DNA of 64,000 nucleotides, taken from Morella rubra (Eukaryota > Streptophyta > Magnoliopsida > Fagales > Myricaceae). The DNA lies in the NCBI GenBank assembly GCA_003952965.2, contig CM025854.1:18606841-18670840 (forward strand). The letters are read 5' to 3'. The notes beneath the pieces were generated by a model, which did no database searches, had not been told where the DNA came from, and was given only the letters and a program-made list of their open reading frames with translations. Positions 1 through 11,340 of this stretch are shown here, in pieces (positions within the stretch are counted from its first letter, which is position 1; each line of letters begins with the position of its first letter). The position numbers and the translations under genes were made by a program.

Positions 1-858
1 GCGGAAAGCCAACACATTTTTTTCTTTATTTGCTCGAGAAAAATAATATAAGAAGATGAACCCGATTCAGCTAGTAACATATTATAGTGGTCTCTGTAAT
101 TGCGTATCCGAAACATTAGCTTCATTCTTATTCTTTTAAATACGGTGCCTTTCAGCGGAACAAAGAGATACTTATGGTTTGTTTGAGAAGAAAAAGTGCG
201 AAAGCTAATTCGATGGTGCTCTTATCATTCTAAATATTTAGAGAATATTGTGAAAATTGAGGAGATTAAAATTTTATTAGATTTTATGAAAGAATAGTAA
301 ATAAATTAGAATTCTATGGAAGTTGATGAAAAAGAAAGAAGTATAATTTTGTGAGAGTTAATGAAAAAAATAAAAAGAGAGATGATTTGAGTAAAATTTT
401 TATACTTATTGTAGCGAAAAAAAAATGATCTGATGTGTAGAAAAAGATTATTTTAAATTTATTTTATTTGATAAAAATTTTGAGTTAATTGTATTTGCAA
501 ACTAAAATTTTAGAATAGGAAAAATTTTGAGGGATTTGCTAATTTGCAAACTCACCCTAAAGAGAACTAATAGGTTGTAGCTTTAGTACCTTACAACCCA
601 TTAATTTATTAGTTTTAAAGTTAAATGTTCGATATAAATTGAAATCACTTATTAAAGTGAAGTTTAATTTTGGGACTAGAAGATGGATTGAGACTAATTG
701 ATGACCTTACTAATGTTGTAATGACGTCAAATAAATAGTAATTATAGTTCAAATAAAATATTCTATAATGAGATGCTCTATTATCATGCGGAGAGAGGAT
801 TGTTTTACTAGCTGTACACTTTCTTTTATTGTTTATTAAAAAAAAAAACTGTGAGTGA
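1..858. other. AT-rich spacer, possible decayed MITE
   Basis: No gene recognised. Positions about 175-565 are rich in AAAATTTT-type runs and end in a segment with two 'TTTGCAAACT' words around 495-552. The same style of sequence recurs at about 42430-42690 and, as terminal motifs, near 5505-5711 and 49888. I infer a dispersed AT-rich element family but cannot fix the ends here. Confidence 0.3.
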
Positions 859-867
859 TAGAAGGGA

Positions 868-1264
868 GGGAAAAATACATTTTTCACCTACAAACTATCG
901 GGATAGTGACATATTGCACCCCAAACTATCATCTTTAAGACATTGCACCCTCAAACTACCAATGTTAGACACTTTGCACCCTAAACTACCCACTTTGACA
1001 CATTACACCCTCCAACTACTAATATTAAACACTTTGCACCCTCCATTTGACAATAATACCCTTGAGAAATTAATGAATTGACAACAATATCTTCAATATA
1101 TGCAAAATGGGTCAAGATATTATCGTCATTTTAGTTAAAAATTTGATAAAGGATGTAAAGTGTTAAAAATTAGTAGTTAGAGGGTGTAATGTGTCAAAAT
1201 TGGTAGTTTAAGGTACAAAGTGTAAAACTTATAGTAATTTATGGGTGAAAAGTCTATTTTTCCC
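868..1264. mobile_element. Mutator-type MITE with 9-bp target site duplication
   Basis: A 397-bp element with terminal inverted repeats of about 22 bp. The left end reads GGGAAAAATACATTTTTCAC and the right end, reverse-complemented, reads GGGAAAAATAGACTTTTCAC. It is flanked by a perfect 9-bp direct repeat TAGAAGGGA (859-867 and 1265-1273), the duplication length typical of Mutator-like elements. The interior holds short tandem units built on 'TTGCACCCT(A/C)AAACTA', inverted in the right half. It has no coding capacity. The 851-1081 reading frame lies inside it and is not a gene. Confidence 0.8.
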
Positions 1265-1612
1265 TAGAAGGGAAAAAGAAAAAACTGTGGCAAAGGTTGT
1301 GTCCAAGTGACCTACGAGGATTAGGTATTAAAGTAGAAAGAATGTCGCCTGTGGTAAGGGAGCTTTACGTGGTTACTGATAATGTGACGAGCGTAACACC
1401 TTACCGTAACATAGAGTGGCAGGAGAGGGAATTGGAACCAAAACAAGGGTGAAAAGGGATAGTTTCGAATCAGGATTGAGGTGGTTCAGACTTCAGAGCT
1501 TTGGGCGGTCCTAATGAAGGAAGGAACAAAGAATCAACCGTGTTCTTTCTTTTACGTTTTTTATTTCCTAGGAGAACGCAAAATGGATATGCAAGAAGTA
1601 TAGCTTTTAGTT

Positions 1613-1846
1613 AGGAGAAATTACTTCTTGCACCTTCTAATTACTTTATTTGTGTTCCAAACGACGAAGCTTGAAACATAACATCTCAAATTACCCCTAA
1701 ATTTATATTTTGCACTCTATCTAACAATTTAGCCGTTTCAATAGTGACATGTGTTTTTCTTAAATTTATTTAAACGGTAGAATCTTTTTAAGAGTATAAC
1801 TTGTTAAATATATGGTAATTAGAAAGTGTAAAATATAATTTTCCCT
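1613..1846. mobile_element. Short inverted-repeat element (MITE-like)
   Basis: The left arm at about 1613-1644 (AGGAGAAATTAC...TTCTAATTAC) pairs imperfectly with the right arm at about 1814-1846 (reverse complement AGGGAAAATTAT...TTCTAATTAC). It shares the 'TTGCAC' words of the element at 868-1264 and may be a relative. I could not find a convincing target site duplication. Confidence 0.45.
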
Positions 1847-2950
1847 ATAACCTATTTGGTTTGTTGTGATCATTTAAACAAAAATATAACTAGTTTGACT
1901 CTTCTTCAATAAAATAACAAAGAAAGCTTTTTCGGAAAAGATTAATTCGTAGAGCCGAATTTTATAGATCTTGCACTCAATAATCATAACCGTGTTTAAT
2001 ATAATATATTGAAATTCTTAAATATTTTATTTCGATTAATTCAAAATATTGCGAAATATAAGTATTAAAACTTCTTCTAAAGAATTCCTATAATTTTTAG
2101 AGAGAAACTTGATTCTATATATCGTAAGAATAAATGAAATGAAAGAGAAATTATTTATACGTTTAGATACAATGAAGAAACTAGAAAATTAGAGAATTGG
2201 ATGCGTTTCATTGCTGGGTTGGTTTGTGAGAAGAATAGAAAGGAAAATAGTTCTTAGACTCTACTCTAACAGAGAAATAAAAGTGTTAGACTTTGAGGAC
2301 AACTTATTATAAAACATTTAAGTAACTTTTCGACCAATATTGTTTCCCTTCCATTCTTTTTTTAGCGGGATGAATGGTCAAGGCTTTTAAAACATCAAAA
2401 CTATGTTCATTAGCGGAACCAATAAATGCAATCAAAGGGGTAAATTTTTAAGGAAAATGATAAAAAAAAAAAAAAAAATTATGTAGAATATCTTAAAGTT
2501 AAAATATCAAAAATTTTAATACTTACTTATTTATTTGTCCCATCAAGCTCGAGTCGGTGACTTTTAAGCCTCATGCATACTGTACTTGCATATAAGAGCT
2601 GCTGCTCTGATCTAGTGATCTTGCAGGAAAGTGGTCATAATTTGGAACCATTTTGTTTAGATTTTGTTCTTTTATTTGAATGACCATAAGGTAGAATTTC
2701 ATTCACAAGATTCCAGTGACTTGTTCCACTTTTCCTTATGTACACAGATCTCATTTTGTTTAATCACAGTAATCACACTCACAATATCATAAATTCACAA
2801 TCACAATAATCCTAATAAATTAACAACTTCATAAATTCATCAAAAACTAAATCACAATTAACAATTTCACAATTTATGTTTAATCGAAAATTAAAATAAA
2901 TTCATGACAATTAACATATTGTGAAGAATCTATTTAATCGAAAATAAACA
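1847..2950. other. AT-rich spacer
   Basis: I see no coding exon, RNA gene or clear repeat boundary. The sequence contains a poly-A tract near 2462-2478 and a stretch of short 'TCACAAT'-type words around 2765-2900. The shorter gap 1274-1612 is likewise featureless. Confidence 0.4.
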
Positions 2951-3960
2951 AAGAAAGACTTTGAGTTGAGAGAAAATACCTGGAGGCTAGAGAGAGAGCT
3001 AAAGAGAGAGAGAGAGTTGTGGTCTATGGAAGAGGAGACAGGGATGGAGAGGCAAAGAGAGAGCACTGAGCAGAGAGAGAGAGATCCGGGCCTTCGGCGT
3101 TCTGTGGAGGAGGAGAGGTAGAGAGAAAGGGCTAGTTGGAGCCGTCAAAAGACCGATGGGAAGCGGAGGCTATAGGCTGGAGCTGCGTCGGGCGTTGAGA
3201 GGTGGGAAGCTGTGAGAGGAGAAGGTTGGGCGTCGGGGGAAAGAAGGGGGGAATTGGGACAAGCATAACGAATTAAAACCAAGACGTTTATCCCTGGAAA
3301 ACACACAAGCAAGACTCTGCACGCTGGGCGGGGTTAGGTGCCTAGGTATAGGTCCACGTTGGGGGCGACTGTGAAAGGATCTCAAGTGAAGACCATGGCC
3401 TACACGCCCACGAGTAGGAGGATAGGTTGCGAGATGCAGCGCCAGTGACACACATGGGCACCCTTGACATACCCACAGCGAGTGTGGCAGGAGCACATGA
3501 CAGCTCATAGCGCGTGCGACCGAAACACCACAGCCATGCCATGGCATTAGCGCACGCACGCGCAAGCGAGGCGCACCAGCACCCACGACAAGCCATGACA
3601 GCCCAGCAATGCCCATGCTTGGCATGTCAGCCAGCCGCAGACATGCCATGGCAAGCCCATGGCCAGCGCCAAGACTTGCCTTAACATAGTGCCACAGCAA
3701 GACCTTGGCCACCAACCAAGCGAACTAGCAGCAGATAATCAAGAGTGGCTACTTACAGCAGCCACCACCGGCGGCGGAGCACCACCACCCTTAGTGGTGA
3801 TCGGGCGGGATGTGAACAAGCATGGCCTGGGGAGTCGGAAGAGCATCACCACCCATGGAGGAGTATGGCGGCGACGCCACTATGTAAGGCGACGGACGGC
3901 GGCGAGGTCAAGCACTTTATAGAGATACTTTCAGAGATTGATTTTCCTTGTGGTGAGTGA
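2951..3960. other. GC-rich island, unassigned
   Basis: Base composition shifts sharply here. Purine-rich (GA)n-type sequence at 2985-3140 is followed by a GC-rich block full of 'CATGCCATGGC' and 'GCACGC' words (3480-3680). The reading frames on both strands (for example 3170-3715 minus and 3659-3922 plus) are proline/arginine/alanine-rich and show no domain I know. They are best explained by GC content. A decayed retroelement LTR or a captured promoter region are possible identities. Confidence 0.3.
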
Positions 3961-4918
3961 TTGAATAAATCATATCTTCTAGATTTAGGATGTTTCTCCT
4001 AAACTCTAAAAGATTAGTTTTCTTTTTCATTTGAGTTGTTTTAGGCATGTCTCGTTAAATCTCCTTGATTTTAGGAATTGTTTCCTTAAAATCTTGTTTC
4101 TTTTTAGGAGAGTTGCATGTCTCGTTAATCTCCCTGAATTGTTTCTTATGGCACGATTGGGTTGGTTTTTGTAAGCTCCTGAGGATGCCGAGTGCCCTAG
4201 AGTAGTGATTCAGAGAGTTGTGTTTTGTAAGCTTAGAGAGTTGTGAGTGTTGGCCAGGTGGCACGTTTATGCCAGTACTTGGGGCTAATAACCTCTTGAG
4301 GAGCTAGGGCTAATAACCGTACGTGTGTGTTCTTGGGGTCGGAGGGGTAGCCGTCCCCTAGTGTCCGGGCGGGGGGGAGGGCGATGTGGATTGAGTATTG
4401 ATAAATACCTATTGAGATTTATATAAACAGTGGTGATATACACATGTGATATGTTACATGAAATACGACCTGAATTAAATATATTATAATAAATATTATC
4501 ATAAGAATATTTAAGCGTGTGTATATACAACTTAACAGACACAAAGCATACACGTTCTCATACATCACTTTATAATATCATTTAAGCCTAAATAGTTAGA
4601 AGCAATGTAGAAAATATCAACAACTCAATTCCGAAATTGTGCAGGTCACATGGCGGATGGAACACATGATATGTTAGTGAAAAGCGAGTGAAAAGTTTTT
4701 GCTACCAAATCTAAAAGATAAAGAAAAAGACCTACTGCACCAGTGCTATAACAACATTCCAATTAAAATTTCTGAAACATAATAGTGCAAATTAAGACTA
4801 TAATTAAAAAAATTTAGGTGGTCTGAAATCAAGATTTTCTACCATTTTTTTCATTCAAATTGCACCCTATAATTTAAAGAAAAATAGATAAAACGTCTTG
4901 ACTTCATACAATTTAGAA
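3961..4918. other. Spacer without recognised features
   Basis: A moderately AT-rich stretch with a small GC-rich patch at 4320-4385. I recognise no gene or bounded repeat. The minus-strand frames at 4055-4264 and 4285-4542 are low-complexity and unsupported. Confidence 0.35.
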
Positions 4919-5431
4919 AAATTACAATTTTCTCTCTCAAACTATCACCTAATTCTCGAATACTCCATAAACTTTAATTCGTTGCAACTCGCCTCCACAA
5001 ATTATACTTCTCATTGTGATTTTATCTCATAACTTGCAGAAGTTGTTATATCGAACAGTTTTTGTTCCAAGTAAATGACACGTGACCTTCTTCTTATTTG
5101 AAAATACAAGTTTGACCAACTTGATTCTAAGTGAGTCATCTTTTTTTTTAACTAAAAAAAACAGCTAATTACATATTATTTTTTGGCTCTACAAATTGCT
5201 AGAAGCATAGTAAGAAATTAGGGAGGACTCAAACGAGGGTAAAATTGTCTTTTCACATAGGAAAAAGGTCACGTGTATGGTGAAATAGAAATCATTCGAT
5301 ATAACAACTTCAGTTGATTGAGAGATGAAATCGCAATGAGAAGTATGGTTTATAGGGTGAGTTACAATGAGTTAAAGTTTGTGAGAGTATTTGAGAATTG
5401 AGTGATTGTTTGAAGGAGAAAATTGTAATTA
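4919..5431. mobile_element. Long-armed hairpin MITE
   Basis: The left arm (about 4919-5035) and right arm (about 5318-5431) are near-complementary over roughly 110 bp. For example AATTACAATTTTCTC at the left pairs with AGAAAATTGTAATT at 5417-5430, and 'TTCTCATTGTGATTT' at about 5008 pairs with 'AAATCGCAATGAGAA' at about 5327. The loop of about 280 bp has no coding capacity. A transcript would fold into a long hairpin. The target duplication is unclear because the flanks are A-rich. Confidence 0.65.
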
Positions 5432-5504
5432 ACAAAAAAAAAATATAAGACTTAATTATAAAAATTACGCCTATTCAAAATTTTACATGAATAATTAAGA
5501 GTGT

Positions 5505-5711
5505 GTTTGTTTACTAAAATTTTAGACCTTCTAAAATTTTAACATAATAAAATAATTATAATATAATATCTTTCTCCACATTAAATCATTACTTTTCACT
5601 ATAATAAATATAAAAAATTTCATTCAAACAATTTCTTTCTTCACTTTTTCAACAATTCTAATACTTTAAAATTTTAACCTCCCTAAAATTTTAACACTCA
5701 AACACAAACTT
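5505..5711. mobile_element. Small AT-rich MITE
   Basis: The ends are inverted: 'GTGTTTGTTTACTAAAATTT' at the left against the reverse complement of 'AAATTTTAACACTCAAACAC' at the right. The left terminus recurs in reverse orientation at about 49893-49934, which supports a dispersed family. The exact borders are uncertain. Confidence 0.45.
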
Positions 5712-6160
5712 AATATTATAGAATCTAAACTAAATTTCTTTAAATTGAATGATATATTCATATAATTCAAAAAAAATACAAAAAATTTCAAAAGTTTAGG
5801 ACACAAACACTACCGATATTCTCACCCTCAGATTCGTACGAGTCATGCGTTCATGAGTTGTCCGGAAGGGAAATAGGAAAGGGGGGAAAAGAACGAAAAG
5901 AAAGATGAAAGGTTGCAGCATCGAGGACGTGGCCCGGGTGGGCAAAGATACAATGAATTTTACGCAGGTGGTCGCGGCGAACGACCCCCACTTCTTTTTG
6001 TTTTTGTTGTTTAATATAAATTGTTTTTCCTAAGCAAACGAGCCCACTTCCCCACACACAAACATTGCACTTAGCCGCAGTTGACGTCGTTTCAGTGCTC
6101 TGCAAAATTGCAAATCACATCGCTATTTTCAGTTTTTCACCTCTCGCTCTCATTTCTCAT

Positions 6161-6167
6161 TATAAAT
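6161..6167 (+). promoter_or_regulatory. TATA box, PCO promoter
   Basis: TATAAAT lies just upstream of a pyrimidine-rich leader (6180-6250) that is typical of plant 5' untranslated regions. Transcription probably starts near 6190. A leader intron is likely, with a donor in the 'CTCAGGTACTC' area (about 6229) and an acceptor 'TTTGCTAG' at about 6784. The coding start follows at 7052. Confidence 0.5.
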
Positions 6168-7051
6168 CCCCTCTTAACTCTCCCACATAAGTTTTCTCGT
6201 AGCCCTTCTCTCTGTCTTAAGACTCTCAGGTACTCTCTCCCTCGCTCTCCGAAATCTGCGTCTATATCCGTGGGCGCTGTTCTCCTAGTTAATTAAATTC
6301 GGAATACGCGAGAGCGATCCGTTCTAGGGATTGAATCTGAGAAGTCTTTACCTGATTCTCTTTTTGCTGCTTTAATTTCCTTTCATGGTGTTTATTTCAA
6401 ACGGTTGAGTAATTACGTGTTAGATGAGATTAGGTACTCCCATATTGATTTTTGTTTCAAGGCTTTGCCCAATTTTGACTGCTGAGAAAGATGAGGAAAA
6501 GAAATCTCATCTGAAGTTTCTCATTCTCTGTACTTAGTTCGTGTGCTATTAGCCAGATTGTTGAAATTGGTTTATCTTACTTTCAAAAATACTCTTCGTG
6601 GCCTCTTCAGCTCCCAAGGGCGTGGATCGAACTGCCTTGGACTGTGCATCAATTAATAATTATTTTATTTTTCTAGGAGAGTATAGTTGAGCATTAGTAA
6701 AGATTACTTAATGAACATATGCTAGTTTTTCTATTATTTTGTGAAAGTTACTGACATGATGGTTATGTTATTTTTGTTTGCTAGGTGCTTTTGAGCTGCC
6801 GTGGACGGGGTTGCTTAACTACCATGCATATCTATTGCTGTCCCTTGGGTTCACGAAGGGCGGGATTCTGGAATTGTTGCCGAGAAAGGAAGTTGTTTTT
6901 GAACACTCTCGTATAAACTGGAAAAGCCCAATAGCTTCTTTTGATTTAGATGATTGACCCACCCCAAAGTTCTGGTGACTGATACTTGAGAATTCAGTCC
7001 TGCTACAAATTCAGATTAGTTTGCTGCTAGTATTTCTACGGGCTTCATACC

Positions 7052-10000
7052 ATGCCAGTCATTCAGAAGCTATATAATGCCTGCAAAGTGGCCTTCTCTA
7101 CTGATGGTCCTATATCAGAAGAGGCTCTCGGAAAAGTTCGTTCTATTTTAGGTCGGAGGATAGAGAAACGTGAATCATAGTTGTCTCATTTATCTCATGA
7201 TGTTGTTCACTTGCACTTCGTACATGCAATTTTAGTTTAATGTACTTTGTTTTGACATTGTCATGTAATGCTTTTCCAGATGAATTGAAGCCTGCTAATG
7301 TGGGTCTCGAACAGGAAGCGCAATTGGCACGTCAATGGAGAGCTTCTGTGAATGGTAGCAATGGTAAAAAGGGGCGTAACGGCAGTCATCAGTACCTACC
7401 TCCAATAAAATATTTGCACTTGCATGAATGTGACAGATTTTCGGTAAGTAATTTGAACGTCTGTAGAACCACAGTTTGGAACTTAAGGATCTTCTTACAC
7501 TTTGTTCTGGTTGGGTGTACTGCATTCTTTTGTAATCGAAGTGGGATTAATAACAAGTAGTTGTGAAATTTTTGGACTTTGTTTCAGATAGGAATTTTCT
7601 GCATGCCACCTGGTTCTGTGATACCACTTCATAATCATCCTGGAATGACAGTGTTGAGCAAGCTTCTTTATGGTTCATTATGTGTGAGATCATATGATTG
7701 GCTCGAGATACCTGGGTTTGGAGATCTATCTCAAGGTGCCCATCTTCATTGACCCTAACATATTTTGAGATAGAATCATGGCTCTATGATGGTGATTGTT
7801 AGGTGTGGCTCCGAATTTTAGTCCCACATGGAAAGAGAATGTCTCCACTGTTTCATCCTTAGCCTTTATAAATGGGGACCAAGACTACTTGCCCCACATG
7901 GAAATGAGAAGTGGTCTTTGCACCACTCTAAGCCTATAAAAGAAAAGTTAGGCTTACGCTTTTCCACACCAACAAAAGGAGTAAGGGTAGCCAAAATACA
8001 TGGGGAGAAAAGAGGGAATTTCAGGGTTCAGAGTTTTGGGCTCTCTTTTCTGGGGTCTCATATTGTTGAGATTTATTCTCTTTTTGGAATGAGATTCTTT
8101 GGTTATATTTGGGCTTTGTTTGGGCCTAGAGTGTTTTATTGCCTCTCATTTGTAATGCTCTTCTTTTGTTAGTGGAATTCTTCCTGACGGCCTTCCACAG
8201 TTGATGTAGGCTTCCCTATTCGAACCACTTAAATCCTGGTGTCTCTTGTGCTTTCTATTCTGTTATTTTTCTGTTTCTTTGGGTTCTGTAGATCTCGTCT
8301 TGTCACAACAGTGATTCAGACTGATATTCTGGAGTGTATTAAATATCTCTTGTTGCCTTTTGGAAAAAGTGAAACTATAAGAGACAATTTTTTGAGCTGA
8401 TGTCGTATGTTAGAATCCATGTTCATGCACAATTTCTTGTTTCGTAAACTACGTAGGTTGTTCAAAACAACTAGCTTGGTTGATACCTCCTAAGCAGGTC
8501 TGTTCATTTCATCTCCTTCTGCCTATGGCTCTTGATACCTTTAACACCTTATTTCTTTCTTTTGCCTGTTACCTGTATGAGATGCCTTGACCTATTCTCA
8601 ATATGGAGGGGAGATGCTACTCCAGCATATTCTGTGTTTGTGAGGGTGAGGAGATTTCTGACAAAAGGCTAACCACTTTGGATAGCTTGTCAAATAATTT
8701 TAGCAGATATGACTATTTTGCAACCTACTGTTTGCAAATTCTATCTGTTACATTTGTTAGTGGCACTGGGCTTTCTTGAGTTAAATTCAGTTAATTTGTT
8801 CTAAGGAGTACTACTTAAGCAGGCTGTTTCATTCTTTTTTATGTCTCATATCCAAAGTTGCAAATAGGCTTTAGGTAAGCTGGTTTACTCTATCATAAGT
8901 TAGATCACTAAAGAATGGAAAGGAGAAGAGAATTTCAAAATAATAGTGGAAAATGAGAAGAGTTAGAATGAAAGTTGTAGCGCTAATGATGTTGGCCTAT
9001 AAATGCTGTTATATATCTCATTGAGTTCTTGCTGCTTAGTATTGAAGTTCCTTCTAGCTTGTTATGTTAGACTTCTTTGAGAGGCTCTTGGAAACGGTTT
9101 ACGTCAGCTCAATACACTCCTTTTCTGCCTAGAATACCTAGTGTGCATGGCCTTCCTCTTCAACTATGAGGGTGGCACCAGCTGCAACTTCCTGCTATTT
9201 TGAGTGTTATCTCCTGAGGAGGATTCCCTGTTGCCACCCTCCTAAATGTACACCTACAGAGATCAGATGTGAGGAGGTTGTTGGTAGTAGTGCAGCTTGA
9301 AGCTTCTATGGACGGCCATGAGGAACAAAAATAGAGGGACCCCAGTGAGGGGAAGTGGGTGTGTTAAAGTATCAAGCTTTGGATCTCGAGGATTTTGTAA
9401 ATTTGGGTTCAAAGAAGATCGTTTGGGATTAATGACCTAAAATTTTCTGAAGGCCAAAGGTCTGCTCTAACCTATAATATCGAGGTTCATTTTTCTGACA
9501 AGGAAAAAATGCCACTGTCATTGCTTGTGAGACATCACATGTGTATTAGGCTAGAAGAGTCCATTGGCGGACAGGAATTCATAACTGTTGATGGTGAATT
9601 TAATGAGGGAGGATGGAATCTTCGATTAGGATGAAAGCCCAAATTTTATCCAAGTTGATATTTGTATGTATTAGGAAAGATTCCTTGGTATCAGCCTTAG
9701 ATTAAAATCCATGGATGTGGCACTATGCGACGATATATCCAAGCTATATACTTTTCTAAGTTTAGAGGTCCTTCATGGCTCCTAATGTTTCTCACATGCA
9801 TTCATTTCCTGGTTATGTAAAGTATGTAATGAATACCTGGTACATACTGGAATCTAAATGCACTTCATAATCGCTAGTAACATGTGCCCCAAGTAATGGT
9901 TTAGACCCGGGGGATGACTGAAGATGCTGTTTTTAGAGATCAGACCACTTATCTAAAAGAAGCTGTTTGTTTCGGCCAAGTTGTTAATACCTATTAATTT

Positions 10001-11340
10001 GAAACTGTCTAAACAGCATCAGTACTTTGACAACAGTGGCACCACTGCAACCCTCTGTTTCTATCCTGCACCATTTTCATGCATAAACTCTTTGTAGAGT
10101 TCTCGAACATGTTTGCTGCTTTGTGGAGTATTTGCAGTTTTGGGGATTGCAAATATCTTTTCAAACTCTTCTGCTAAGTCATATCCTGGTGTCCTGCTAA
10201 GTTATATTGTCTCTGAAAAGTTGTTATGCAAATTTTGCAAAATTTAAAATTTCCAATGAGATGTTTGTGAGGGTTGTGTCAAAGGATCAATGGTTTGTGC
10301 AATTGCTTATCTCATGATGATGACTATATCAACTTACCAACAGCTTCCTATAGCCCTTTCCTTTTCCTTCTATGTCATAGGGAAAACCAAGTAAGCCCCT
10401 GAAAATAGAGGAGCTATGCCAAGTAATCAGGACAGGGCCTCTGCCTGATGGTTCTCTAAAGCCTGCTTTATTTTCTTGTGGAGTAGCAACACAGTCACTG
10501 TGTTTGATATTATTCTGAATAAGGAAGGAAAGGATCCCTGAAATAAGGACCACTGTATTTGGTTTGTTGTATTTCTGATGTCTTGGGGTTAATCCATCAC
10601 AATGCTCTTTGGTTTATGAACTGTTGGTAGTCATTATCGAGAGCACCCCTTTCAGTCCCAGTTAGGAATCAAGACCGAGGTTTTATACTTGCAAATTAAT
10701 GCGAATTCTCTCTTGTGTGCCTGTGATCCTTGCCTATTCCAATCGGTTAGTTTGATGCTTACTCTTTCCGACAATTGCTCATATAGTTGTCTTTGCTTAG
10801 AGGTGGTCTGATTTGAACATGGAATAAATCGGCAGATAAGGATAGTTATTCACGAATACTGAAAAGAAATGGACTGTGGATTAGTGCAAATTCACTGACT
10901 GAATTTGTGGGATTTTGCAGCCAGACCTGCAAAACTTGTTAAAGATTGTGATATGAGTGCACCTTGTGGTACAACCACCCTTCATCCAAACACCGGTGGC
11001 AATATTCATTGTTTCAAAGCATCGACACCCTGTGCCCTCTTTGACATTCTTTCACCCCCCTACTCCTCGGAAGATGGTCGACACTGCTCGTATTTCCGGA
11101 AATCCCCGAGAAGAGACCTACCAGGTATCTTCCCTCCCTCTGTTTTTGTGGTTCTGAGAGATGCTTTTGTCCTCTCCTAATGTCCAGAACTAACCATTTG
11201 ACATCTTTTCTTTTCCCGAAGATATTGATCAACTATGTGGTACAGCACCATCTGAAGTGACTTGGTTGGAAGAGATTCAACCTCCAGAGAACTTAGTGGT
11301 CCGGCGGGGGCTGTACAAGGGCCCTATTATTAGAAATTGA
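7052..11340 (+). CDS. PCO: Plant cysteine oxidase, PCO4/5 class
   Basis: This is an oxygen-sensing thiol dioxygenase. The family oxidises the N-terminal Cys of group VII ERF factors and related substrates, feeding the Arg/Cys N-degron pathway. Exons, all with GT-AG borders, are 7052-7151, 7280-7443, 7588-7735, 10921-11124 and 11222-11340. They total 735 nt and encode 244 residues, close to the roughly 240 of Arabidopsis PCO4/PCO5. Exon joins are phase-consistent throughout. The protein begins [12 protein letters not shown]. The Fe-binding His residues are H103 and H105 (IPLHNHPGM) and H167 (GGNIHCF). The C-terminus ends '[12 protein letters not shown]'. The N-terminal RCAVIP-like extension of PCO1/2 is absent. 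Intron 3 is 3185 nt and holds a solo LTR. A probable poly(A) signal AATAAA lies near 11437. No disabling change was seen, so the gene looks functional. Confidence 0.93.
7797..8310 (+). mobile_element. Solo LTR in PCO intron 3
   Basis: A 514-bp block begins TGTTAGGTG and ends TCACAACA. It is flanked by a perfect 5-bp duplication GTGAT (7792-7796 and 8311-8315). It carries a 'TAGTCCCACATGG' motif and a TATAAA-type promoter segment (about 7866) typical of plant LTRs, but no internal region. The strand is inferred from the promoter motif order. The 7828-8172 reading frame lies inside it and is not a gene. Confidence 0.75.

Noticed and set aside
3170..3922. Overlapping GC-rich ORFs on both strands
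   Set aside because: Mutually overlapping frames with Pro/Arg/Ala/His-rich translations and no recognised domain, as expected in a GC-rich block.
7828..8172. 114-residue plus-strand ORF in the PCO intron
   Set aside because: It lies wholly within the solo LTR and shows no protein family features.
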